Shown: piece by piece, positions 1 to 6,154 of the stretch
How the letters are laid out: each line of letters begins with the position of its first letter
Numbering within the stretch: the stretch's first letter is position 1
From: Clostridiaceae bacterium
GTDB taxonomy: Bacteria; Bacillota; Clostridia; Saccharofermentanales; Fastidiosipilaceae
Assembly: GCA_012800515.1 (NCBI GenBank)
Contig: JAAZJE010000014.1
Span: 1 to 11,191 of the forward strand
Direction: 5' to 3'
DNA: 11,191 bases
Made by a program: the position numbers and the translations under genes
The notes under the pieces: model-generated
What the model was told of the DNA's origin: nothing
The model's database searches: none
What the model saw: only the letters and a program-made list of their open reading frames with translations

Positions 1-268
1 CACCGCAGGAGGAACAAGAGTAGGTAACAGCCACATTTGACGTATCTCCTTCTTCCCAATACTGAGGGGCGGATGTCTGCCAGGCATCCCTATTTTGTGC
101 TTCGGCTCGCGCCGCTGATTCGGCCGCGCGCACCCGGCTCTCGTTGTAATCGATTACGGTCTGAACGTCGAACTCACTACCGCAATATTCGCACATCATG
201 TTCTGTGTCTCGCTACCAAAAATTAGTGGAGCGCCACAGCTGGGACATTTGTACTCGTGAACACTCAT
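1..268 (-). CDS. TFIIB-type zinc-ribbon protein, N-terminal part (runs off window)
   Basis: Only the first 89 codons are in the window; the gene continues past base 1. The start is the ATG at 268-266, preceded by AGGAGG at 286-281 with a 12-base gap. The visible protein opens with a zinc-ribbon signature: C8-P-S-C11 and C26-E-Y-C29, the four cysteines expected to hold one zinc ion. A short acidic/polar helix-prone stretch follows (about 40-62, with alternating Ala, Arg and Glu), and a second pair C85-S-S-C88 appears at the edge, so a second ribbon probably follows. This fits the TFIIB-type zinc-ribbon proteins of Bacillota, which are larger and of unknown function. No catalytic domain is visible, so no role is proposed. 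It lies 64 bases downstream of the DUF1858 gene on the same strand, separated by a weak hairpin. Confidence 0.75.
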   Translation of the reverse strand, partial: MSVHEYKCPSCGAPLIFGSETQNMMCEYCGSEFDVQTVIDYNESRVRAAESAARAEAQNRDAWQTSAPQYWEEGDTSNVAVTYSCSSCG

Positions 269-280
269 ACCGATCTATAT

Positions 281-286
281 CCTCCT
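281..286 (-). promoter_or_regulatory. Ribosome binding site of the zinc-ribbon gene
   Basis: The minus strand reads AGGAGG, a perfect anti-Shine-Dalgarno match, 12 bases before the ATG at 268. The spacing is slightly long, but no other in-frame ATG lies closer. It fixes the start of this partial gene. Confidence 0.7.
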
Positions 287-297
287 GTCGTAAAATA

Positions 298-325
298 TGA
301 GCCACGCGATTGATCGCCCGGCTCG
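298..325 (-). terminator. Weak stem-loop after the DUF1858 gene
   Basis: On the minus strand GAGCC (324-320) pairs with GGCTC (303-299), with an inner GCGA/TCGC stem and a TTGA-type four-base loop on the plus strand (TCAA on the minus). The two stems are separated by a 2x2 internal loop. The sequence after it is ATATTTTA, a short and imperfect U-tract. It begins only 8 bases after the TGA of the DUF1858 gene. It could terminate in part or act as an mRNA 3' stabiliser with read-through into the zinc-ribbon gene, for which I see no convincing separate promoter. Confidence 0.35.
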
Positions 326-332
326 GTCAAAC

Positions 333-611
333 TCAATTATTGCCCGGATCGCAACCGGCGCAACCGGCACAACCGTCGGCCGGTGCGGCAGTTACCGCAA
401 AATATTCATTGAGTTGATCCAATAATTTGTCGATATCCATACCATGTACGGCACACGCCTGCTCCAGTGTCTCATGATGCGCCATCGCGCAGCCCAGACA
501 ATGCAGTCCGTTGGCAAAGAAAATCGGCGCGCAACCCGTATCTCTCTGTATAACATCCATTATCAACATATCGCCGGTAATTGGCCGATCGGCCTGAACA
601 CAATCACTCAT
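333..611 (-). CDS. DUF1858 / hybrid-cluster-associated redox disulfide protein
   Basis: A 92-residue soluble protein of the DUF1858 family (the hybrid-cluster protein-associated disulfide domain). The conserved core is visible: an ITGDM-like opening near residue 11, then the redox pair H37-C38-L-G-C41, then an 'ETLEQACAVHGMD' helix and a 'LLDQLNEY' end. The family is common in anaerobes and is thought to be a small thiol/disulfide partner; its substrate is not established. The longest frame starts at 716 but those 35 extra residues have no family resemblance; the ATG at 611 has AAAGGA at 627-622, ten bases upstream, and a promoter sits just before it. An extra C-terminal tail carries C81-A-G-C84-A-G-C87, outside the usual domain, which may bind metal. 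Two other cysteines (C27, C53) are also present. Stop is TGA. Confidence 0.85.
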   Translation of the reverse strand: MSDCVQADRPITGDMLIMDVIQRDTGCAPIFFANGLHCLGCAMAHHETLEQACAVHGMDIDKLLDQLNEYFAVTAAPADGCAGCAGCDPGNN

Positions 612-657
612 TTTATATCTGTCCTTTCTTTCTGATGAGCCGTAGCAATATGTCGTA

Positions 658-686
658 ATTGTAGCACACAGGCGGCTCGCTGACAT
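658..686 (-). promoter_or_regulatory. Promoter of the DUF1858 gene
   Basis: On the minus strand an ATGTCA box (686-681, four of six to TTGACA) is followed after exactly 17 bases by TACAAT (663-658, five of six to TATAAT). The -10 is preceded by TGC, giving an extended TGnTACAAT element. Predicted transcription start is near 651, leaving a leader of about 40 bases with the AAAGGA ribosome binding site. It implies that this gene can be transcribed separately from the PPK2 gene upstream. Confidence 0.6.
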
Positions 687-731
687 AACCTGTTGATACG
701 AAACCCGCCAATCCATACCGCGGCGGTAATA

Positions 732-1592
732 CTAATTATTCAGCAGATGCTGCCGCAACTCATCCATATTAGCCAGGACCGCCGGACTGGGATCAGGATA
801 GACCAGATTCATATTTTCCAGCGTGTCCCGTACGATCTCCGAAACCAGATAGCGGGCAAACCACTTGCGATCCGCCGGGATCACATACCAGGGAGCCGTT
901 TCCGTTGCGGTTGCCTGAATCATCTCCTCATATGCTCGATGATAGTCGTCCCAGTGCTCACGCTCTTCAATATCAGAAACCGAAAATTTCCAGTTCTTAT
1001 CCGGCTCATCCAGACGGGCCAGGAGGCGATCCCGCTGTTCATCCTTGGAGATATATAGAAAGAACTTTATCGTGTATATGCCGTTCTCGGCCAAATAGCG
1101 CTCGTAGCTATTAATCTGGCGGAAACGGTTCCCCCAAACCTGATCATCCACCAATTCCGGCGGCAACATCTGATTAGGCAACAGATTTCTTACTCTCGTT
1201 ACGATTACCTCTTCGTAATGAGAACGATTGAAAATTCCGATCTCGCCGCGCGGGGGGATCACTTTGTGAATTCTCCACATATAGTCATGATCCAGTTCTT
1301 CCACCGACGGTTGTTTGAACGGTGTAACCTTCGTGCCCTGCGGATTAAGCCCGGTCATAACATGACGTATTATCCCGTCCTTGCCGGCGGCGTCCATCGC
1401 TTGCAAAACGATCAGCAGGGCCTTGCGGTTTTCCGCATACAGGCATTCCTGCAATTTTCTCATCTTTTTGATATTCGCCGGCATGAGTTGCTCGCAAACC
1501 GTAGTCTTGTCCAGACCACCGTCATCATCGGTTGAATAATCACTCAATGAGAAATTTGTCGGATCGGCTACGCGATATTTTTCCAGGAGCAT
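732..1592 (-). CDS. PPK2-family polyphosphate:nucleotide phosphotransferase
   Basis: A 286-residue cytoplasmic kinase of the PPK2 family, which moves phosphate between polyphosphate and nucleoside mono- or diphosphates. The Walker A region is QAMDAAGKDG at 64-73 (K71 the expected phosphate-binding lysine), followed by the family's HVMTGLNPQG and TPFKQP segments. A Walker B-like block, GIFNRSHYEEV, sits at 119-129, and the helical lid follows with arginines around 187-193 and the RxxWDDY motif near 211-217. The length and the single kinase domain match the short PPK2 group annotated as 'polyphosphate:nucleotide phosphotransferase'; whether it prefers AMP, ADP or GDP cannot be read from sequence. 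The ATG at 1592 has AAAGAGGTG just upstream. It stands alone between the dehydrogenase and DUF1858 genes and has its own probable promoter. Likely role: recharging the adenylate or guanylate pool from polyphosphate. Confidence 0.92.
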   Translation of the reverse strand: MLLEKYRVADPTNFSLSDYSTDDDGGLDKTTVCEQLMPANIKKMRKLQECLYAENRKALLIVLQAMDAAGKDGIIRHVMTGLNPQGTKVTPFKQPSVEELDHDYMWRIHKVIPPRGEIGIFNRSHYEEVIVTRVRNLLPNQMLPPELVDDQVWGNRFRQINSYERYLAENGIYTIKFFLYISKDEQRDRLLARLDEPDKNWKFSVSDIEEREHWDDYHRAYEEMIQATATETAPWYVIPADRKWFARYLVSEIVRDTLENMNLVYPDPSPAVLANMDELRQHLLNN

Positions 1593-1622
1593 AAGAACAC
1601 CTCTTTCAAGTTCAATGGCAGA

Positions 1623-1631
1623 ATTCTACCA
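1623..1631 (-). promoter_or_regulatory. Extended -10 of the PPK2 gene
   Basis: The minus strand reads TGG-TAGAAT, an extended -10 with five of six matches to TATAAT. The hexamer 17 bases further upstream, inside the 3' end of the dehydrogenase gene, does not resemble a -35. Predicted start is near 1616, giving a leader of about 24 bases. No terminator is seen between the dehydrogenase stop and this point, so read-through is also possible. Confidence 0.45.
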
Positions 1632-1635
1632 TATT

Positions 1636-2463
1636 TTATTGTCTGTTGAATAATTTGATCAGCCGGCGGTTGGGCATTTTTCCCGCCCAACGCACAAGGC
1701 GAGCGGTGAAATGGGAAATGGCCACATCACGGTTTCGTCGCAGCGCCTTCCAGCTCCGTTCAACTACCCGTTCCGCCCGCTCCATACCGAGGCGTTTGAT
1801 GCCGCGAATCTCTCCGACTCCGGCTCTGATTTGAAACGGTGTCGCAACGGCATTGGGACAGACCGCAATCACCCGAATTCCCGACTCTGCCAGCTCGGCG
1901 TTGAGAGCCCGTGAAAAACTCAAGACGTAGGACTTGGCGGCCGCATAAACGGCAAAGCCCGGCTGGGGAATAAATGCCGCCGATGAGGCCAGGTTCAGCA
2001 CGGCACTCCCGCTCTTCATTCGCGGCAAAGCCCGATGTACCGACAACGTAAGTGCTTCACAATTCAACCGCACCGTATTGCTTATTTGTTCCTTGGATTG
2101 CGCCGCAAATCGACCCGCAAAACCCAGACCGGCCGAATTGACCAAAATAGCGACTTCGATCTCCGGATTATCCAATGCCCGGCTCAATTCGCCTGCCGAT
2201 TCGTTCGATTCGGCTATCAAATCACCGATGAACAGGCGACAGGGCACGGGAACGCAAAGCTGCGCGGTTTCCGTTAATCGGACGAGGTCGCGTCCCGACA
2301 ACCAGAGCTCCGTGAAATTAAACCAGGGTTCGCGTCCCGGCGTATCGGTTCGTCGGGCGGCAAGCTGAATCGCATACTCGCGCCCCAGACCGGAGGAAGC
2401 GCCGGTAACGAGCGCAACCCGCAAAGCGGAACTTGTTTTCAGATTATTCTCTCGGATTTGCAT
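1636..2463 (-). CDS. Classical short-chain dehydrogenase/reductase (SDR)
   Basis: A 275-residue NAD(P)-dependent oxidoreductase of the classical SDR family. The Rossmann cofactor motif T20-GASSGLG-27 sits in the first beta-alpha unit, N-S-A-G at 109-112 is the usual NNAG variant, and the catalytic triad residues are S160, Y173 and K177 in YAAAK. A CPNAVATPF segment at 202-210 replaces the usual PGxxxT. An insertion rich in Pro, Phe and Trp at about 40-54 lengthens the loop after the first helix. The overall look is that of the DltE/YqjQ-type group (COG0300), for which substrates are mostly unknown, so none is assigned. The start is uncertain: the ATG at 2463 has no good ribosome binding site and would lie about 12 bases from the predicted transcript start. 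The gene diverges from a tRNA gene 36 bases away. Confidence 0.85.
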   Translation of the reverse strand: MQIRENNLKTSSALRVALVTGASSGLGREYAIQLAARRTDTPGREPWFNFTELWLSGRDLVRLTETAQLCVPVPCRLFIGDLIAESNESAGELSRALDNPEIEVAILVNSAGLGFAGRFAAQSKEQISNTVRLNCEALTLSVHRALPRMKSGSAVLNLASSAAFIPQPGFAVYAAAKSYVLSFSRALNAELAESGIRVIAVCPNAVATPFQIRAGVGEIRGIKRLGMERAERVVERSWKALRRNRDVAISHFTARLVRWAGKMPNRRLIKLFNRQ

Positions 2464-2487
2464 TGTTCAAAAGCTCATGGTATTATC
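2458..2487. promoter_or_regulatory. Divergent promoter shared by tRNA-Glu and SDR gene
   Basis: On the plus strand TTGCAT (2458-2463), 17 bases, then TGG-TATTAT (-10 at 2481-2486) gives a likely tRNA promoter with start near 2493, seven bases before the mature 5' end. On the minus strand the same bases read GATAAT (2487-2482), a five-of-six -10 for the dehydrogenase gene with start near 2475. The tRNA -35 overlaps the dehydrogenase start codon. A minus-strand TTGACC lies 20 bases above GATAAT, inside the tRNA gene, too far for a standard -35. Confidence 0.5.
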
Positions 2488-2499
2488 TGTTCTGCTTTC

Positions 2500-2574
2500 G
2501 GCCCTATGGTCAAGCGGCTAAGACGCCGCCCTCTCAAGGCGGAAACGGGAGTTCGATTCTCCCTAGGGTCACCA
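2500..2574 (+). tRNA. tRNA-Glu, anticodon CUC
   Basis: A complete cloverleaf can be folded by eye. The acceptor arm pairs GGCCCTA (2500-2506) with TAGGGTC (2564-2570, one G-U). The D stem is GTC/GAC (2509-2511 with 2522-2524), the anticodon stem CCGCC/GGCGG (2526-2530 with 2538-2542), and the loop CTCTCAA puts anticodon CTC at 2533-2535, which reads GAG (glutamate). The T arm is GGGAG-TTCGATT-CTCCC. The discriminator is A2571 and CCA is encoded at 2572-2574. The CUC isoacceptor normally accompanies a UUC tRNA, which is not here. It stands alone on the plus strand among minus-strand genes, with its own promoter and a hairpin terminator directly downstream. Charged by glutamyl-tRNA synthetase. 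Confidence 0.97.
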
Positions 2575-2577
2575 ACA

Positions 2578-2607
2578 AACAGCCTTCGCAAAAACGCGGA
2601 GGCTGTT
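2578..2607. terminator. Bidirectional terminator between tRNA-Glu and citrate synthase
   Basis: A 12-pair stem AACAGCCTTCGC (2578-2589) / GCGGAGGCTGTT (2596-2607), with one T-G pair, closes a six-base AAAAAC loop. It begins four bases after the tRNA CCA. On the plus strand it is followed by CCTTCTTTCCT, a broken U-tract; on the minus strand, nine bases after the citrate synthase stop, by TTTGTTGGT. It fits a single hairpin serving both convergent units. Confidence 0.75.
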
Positions 2608-2616
2608 CCTTCTTTC

Positions 2617-4032
2617 CTATTGGAAGAAGCTCTGCGGAGACAATTCCTCATCCAAACCGGCGCGGCGCTCGGGCATGGAGCGGTACTTGCGGCGACGCTT
2701 AACATTTTTGTAGGCCGGGCGAATGATTTTTCCGCTACTGCCCAGCTCCTCCAAACGATGCGCCGACCAGCCGGCGACACGGGCGGCGGCAAAGAGGGGT
2801 GTGAACAACTCCGACGGAATATTAAGCATGTCGTAAACCAGTCCGGAATAGAAGTCCACATTGGCGCAGTAGGGCTTATCCGGCTCGCCACGATAGTCGC
2901 GCAAGACCTGCGGTGCCAAAGCCTCAATCTTCCTATAGAAAGCGAACTCCTCCTCTCGGCCCATGGCAACGGCCAGATCTTCGGCGTGCTCACGCAATAA
3001 TACCGCCCGTGGGTCGGACAGAGTGTAGACCGCGTGTCCGATACCGTAGATCAGACCGGTTTGGTCGAAGCTCTTCTTGGCCAAAAGGGAAATCAAAGCA
3101 TTGCGAATTTCGAGATCGGATCCGTAATCCTTCACCGTCTCTTTCAGATGCTCCATCATCTGAAAAGCTTTATTAGCCGCACCGCCGTGTTGCGGCCCTT
3201 TAAGTGAGCCGATTCCCGCCGCAATGGCCGAATACGTATCGGTGCCGGTTGATGTGACGGCGCGTACGGCAAAGGTAGAGTTGTTACCACCGCCGTGCTC
3301 GGCGTGTAAAACTAACATAAGATCGAGAATTCGCGCCTCCAGCTCGGTAAACTCCCCGCTCGGACGAATCATCCGCAGAATGTTCTCGGCGATCGAATAC
3401 TCCGGCAAAGGAGCATGGACGAACAGACTTTTATTGTCGAGATAATGCAACATCGCCACATACGAGTAGGCAATCAGTAAAGGAAAACGGGCAATCAGCA
3501 TCAACGACTGACGCAAAACATTTTGCAAATCAATTGAATCCCCATCCGGGTCATGGGCGTAGAGAGCCAGAACATTGCGCGCCAGCTTATTCATGATATC
3601 CCTGCTCGGATAGCGAAAAATCATGTCCTCGGTAAAACTCGGCGGTAAGTACGAATTTTCGGTCAAAGAGTCGTGGAAAGCTTTCAGCTGACTCTCAGTC
3701 GGGAGATGCCCGAACAGCAAAAGCGAGGCACATTCCTCAAATCCAAGTCTACCGCTGCCATAGAACCCGCGGACAATATCTGTGATCGACAAGCCGCGAT
3801 AGAACAAGTAGCCCTCGGTCGGTATGCGCTCGGCATCGTCGAGGATGTAGGAGTAAACTTCACCCACCTCGGTTAAGCCGACAAGGACGCCGGTACCGTT
3901 GTCATTACGCAGACCGCGTTTGACATTGTAGCGACGGAAAAGTTCCGGGTCGATGCGCAAGTCATTTTGCACATTTTCATCATAAGTGGCGACCAGTTCC
4001 GCGGTCGGTCCCTTTTTATTAATCTCGTCCAT
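2617..4032 (-). CDS. gltA: Citrate synthase
   Basis: A 471-residue citrate synthase, condensing oxaloacetate and acetyl-CoA to citrate in the cytoplasm. The three catalytic residues are visible in their motifs: H282 in GPQHGGA, H333 in GIGHAV (followed by DPR), and D393 in NVDFYSG. The LHAEHGGGNNST block at 242-253 is the other family landmark. It is longer than the roughly 380-430 residues common in bacteria because of an N-terminal polar extension of about 45 residues and a basic then acidic tail after position 440. A 2-methylcitrate activity cannot be excluded on sequence alone, but the aconitase partner argues for citrate. The ATG at 4032 has GAGAGG a few bases upstream. It starts 12 bases after the aconitase stop, so the two are almost certainly cotranscribed, and it ends at a strong hairpin. 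Confidence 0.93.
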   Translation of the reverse strand: MDEINKKGPTAELVATYDENVQNDLRIDPELFRRYNVKRGLRNDNGTGVLVGLTEVGEVYSYILDDAERIPTEGYLFYRGLSITDIVRGFYGSGRLGFEECASLLLFGHLPTESQLKAFHDSLTENSYLPPSFTEDMIFRYPSRDIMNKLARNVLALYAHDPDGDSIDLQNVLRQSLMLIARFPLLIAYSYVAMLHYLDNKSLFVHAPLPEYSIAENILRMIRPSGEFTELEARILDLMLVLHAEHGGGNNSTFAVRAVTSTGTDTYSAIAAGIGSLKGPQHGGAANKAFQMMEHLKETVKDYGSDLEIRNALISLLAKKSFDQTGLIYGIGHAVYTLSDPRAVLLREHAEDLAVAMGREEEFAFYRKIEALAPQVLRDYRGEPDKPYCANVDFYSGLVYDMLNIPSELFTPLFAAARVAGWSAHRLEELGSSGKIIRPAYKNVKRRRKYRSMPERRAGLDEELSPQSFFQ

Positions 4033-4044
4033 ATCAGCCTCTCA

Positions 4045-5997
4045 TCATGATTTAGATTTTGCTTTGGCATAGAGCAAACGACCGCCGTGGAGCAGATACT
4101 CAATCTGCTGCGAGCCGGCCGCCAAATACAGTTCTATCGTTTTGCCCTTGGTTTGATTTATCAGTTTAACGTTCTTCCCGTTCGCAGCTTCCCTGATCTG
4201 AGCGGCAAGGTCGGGCAAAGTCAGGACGTCACCCTGTTCAATCAGGTCATAATCCGCGGGGCAGATGAAATTAAACGGTAAAATACCGTTATTGATTAGG
4301 TTGGCCAGATGAATCCGGGCAAAGGAAATTGCGATGACCGCTCTGATGCCCAGCTGAACCGGCGCCAGCGCTGCGTGCTCACGACTGGAACCCTGGCCGT
4401 AATTTCTGCCGGCGATGATAAAGCCGCCGCCCGCCTCCCGCGCCCGCTGCGGAAAAGTCGGGTCACACGGTTCCAGACAGTGCTGTGCCAGCTTGGGAAT
4501 ATTCGATCGAAAAGGTAGTAGTGCCGCCGTCGAAGGCATTATATGATCGGTCGAAATATCGTCGCCCAATACGATCAACGCTTCGTGCGTCAAATCTCCC
4601 TCTTCCGGAGCCCGGCCGACCGGGAAAGGCTGGATATTCGGTCCACGCACAATCTCAACCTGTCGTGCGGCTTCGATCGGCAGCGGCGGAATAATCATAT
4701 TGTCATTTACGGCGAACTTGGCGGGATTTTCAACTTGCGGCAGTCTATAATCGGTTCGGCGCGGGTCGGTGATCACGCCGGTAAGAGCACTGACGGCCGC
4801 CACTTCCGGGCTACATAGGTACACTTTTGCCGAAGCCGTGCCGGAACGATTATAGAAGTTGCGATTGATCGTCCGCAGGGATGCTCCGTCGGTCCGCGGC
4901 GCCTGGCCCATACCGATGCACGGACCGCAACCGCTTTCGAGGATACGGGCTCCGGCGGCCAACATCGCTGCCAGACCGCCGCTCTCGGCCAGCATAGTCA
5001 GAACCTGTCGTGATCCCGGCGCGATAGCCAGGGAAACCTCCGGATGCACCGTCCGGCCACGCAAAATCTCCGCAACCCGCATCATGTCAACGTATGAAGA
5101 ATTGGTGCAACTGCCTATACAGACCTGACTGATCTTCACATCCGCCAGATCTTCGGCCGGTACGACATTGTCCGGACTGTAGGGCTTGGCAACCATGGGA
5201 ACAAGCTCCGATAAGTTAACCTCAATCACCCGGTCATACTTGGCTCCTTCATCCGCCGTTAAGGGTACAAAATCCTCTTCCCGACCCTGAGCGATAAAAT
5301 ATTGTCGTGTAATTCCATCAGCGGGAAAAATCGAAGTTGTGGCACCCAGCTCCGCGCCCATATTGGTCAAAGTCGCGCGTTCCGGAACCGTCATGGTGGA
5401 CAGAGCCTCGCCACCGTATTCAATAATGGAGCCGACACCGCCGCTGACACTCAGCTTGCCTAAAATAGTTAGTATGACGTCCTTCGCCGTCACCCAATCA
5501 GGCAAGCGGCCAATCAGATTGACATAAATTATCTGTGGTCGTGGCATAGTGAAGGGTTCTCCGGCCATCGCAAGGGCAACGTCCATTCCACCCGCTCCGA
5601 TCGCCAGCATACCGACTCCGCCGGAGGTCGGCGTATGGCTGTCGGAACCGAGCAGCGTCGAGCCAGGTCGGGAAAAACGCTCCAGATGTACCTGATGACA
5701 GACGCCGTTACCCGGTCGGGAAAAATGGATGCCGTACCTGGCAGCCATGGTTTGCAAGAAGTAATGGTCATCGGCATTCTGATATCCGGTCTGGAGCATA
5801 TTGTGATCCACGTAGGAAACCGAGAGTTCGGTCTCAACACGATCCTTTCCAAGTTGCTCAAACTGCAAATAGGCCATCGTCCCGGTCGAATCTTGAGTCA
5901 AGGTCTGATCGATTCGAACCGTAACTTCCCGGCCTTCAAAAATATCTCCGCTCACCAAGTGATTCTTTATAATTTTCTGCGCTAGAGTCAGTTTCAT
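4045..5997 (-). CDS. acn: Aconitate hydratase (Aquifex-type)
   Basis: A 650-residue aconitase that interconverts citrate and isocitrate using a [4Fe-4S] cluster. The cluster ligands are C297 in GSCTNSS and C357 and C360 in SGCGPC. Other active-site landmarks are GSDSHTPTSGG at 117-127, DDISTDHIMPS at 479-489 at the start of the swivel domain, and RNYGQGSSREHAAL at 531-544 with the catalytic serine. The length and the mitochondrial-like spacing match the 'putative, Aquifex type' aconitases rather than the roughly 900-residue AcnA/IRP1 form. The frame is open to 6174, but that extension would overlap ispE and lacks similarity; the ATG at 5997 has AGGAG at 6008-6004 with six bases between. First gene of an acn-citrate synthase operon with its own promoter. 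Product isocitrate probably feeds 2-oxoglutarate and glutamate synthesis. Confidence 0.94.
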   Translation of the reverse strand: MKLTLAQKIIKNHLVSGDIFEGREVTVRIDQTLTQDSTGTMAYLQFEQLGKDRVETELSVSYVDHNMLQTGYQNADDHYFLQTMAARYGIHFSRPGNGVCHQVHLERFSRPGSTLLGSDSHTPTSGGVGMLAIGAGGMDVALAMAGEPFTMPRPQIIYVNLIGRLPDWVTAKDVILTILGKLSVSGGVGSIIEYGGEALSTMTVPERATLTNMGAELGATTSIFPADGITRQYFIAQGREEDFVPLTADEGAKYDRVIEVNLSELVPMVAKPYSPDNVVPAEDLADVKISQVCIGSCTNSSYVDMMRVAEILRGRTVHPEVSLAIAPGSRQVLTMLAESGGLAAMLAAGARILESGCGPCIGMGQAPRTDGASLRTINRNFYNRSGTASAKVYLCSPEVAAVSALTGVITDPRRTDYRLPQVENPAKFAVNDNMIIPPLPIEAARQVEIVRGPNIQPFPVGRAPEEGDLTHEALIVLGDDISTDHIMPSTAALLPFRSNIPKLAQHCLEPCDPTFPQRAREAGGGFIIAGRNYGQGSSREHAALAPVQLGIRAVIAISFARIHLANLINNGILPFNFICPADYDLIEQGDVLTLPDLAAQIREAANGKNVKLINQTKGKTIELYLAAGSQQIEYLLHGGRLLYAKAKSKS

Positions 5998-6003
5998 TCC
6001 GCT

Positions 6004-6008
6004 CTCCT
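6004..6008 (-). promoter_or_regulatory. Ribosome binding site that fixes the aconitase start
   Basis: AGGAG on the minus strand, six bases before the ATG at 5997. It selects this ATG over the 59-residue longer reading frame, whose translated leader has no relation to aconitase. Confidence 0.75.
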
Positions 6009-6076
6009 GCCCGCTTATTTTTAATCTCTCCGAGACTGTAATTACTATTACTCCCGAAGCAAGATTCAGATTGCAT

Positions 6077-6103
6077 ATTATACATTCATATCGGATTTTG
6101 TGC
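6077..6103 (-). promoter_or_regulatory. Promoter of the acn-citrate synthase operon
   Basis: On the minus strand a perfect TATAAT (6082-6077) lies 16 bases after TGCACA (four of six to TTGACA), within the 157-base gap between ispE and acn. The predicted transcript starts near 6070 with a leader of about 73 bases. The leader holds an 8-base palindrome GTAATTAC near 6038-6045 that could be an operator, though it resembles no regulator site I can name. Confidence 0.55.
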
Positions 6104-6154
6104 ACGACAAGACCGGCACCGCCGACAAAACTTGCATTGCTATGGATAATAAGG

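Noticed and set aside
37..300. 87-residue plus-strand frame at the left end.
   Set aside because: It is antisense to the zinc-ribbon gene, whose cysteine pairs and ribosome binding site make the minus strand the coding one.
612..716. DUF1858 protein extended to 716 by 35 residues.
   Set aside because: The extension covers the probable promoter and has no family similarity; the ATG at 611 has its own ribosome binding site.
719..733. TACCG-CCG-CGGTA hairpin just after the PPK2 stop as a terminator.
   Set aside because: The stem is only five pairs with a three-base loop and no U-tract follows on the minus strand.
2458..3000. 180-residue plus-strand frame starting near the tRNA.
   Set aside because: It runs through the tRNA and the terminator hairpin and is antisense to citrate synthase; it has no ribosome binding site or recognisable domain.
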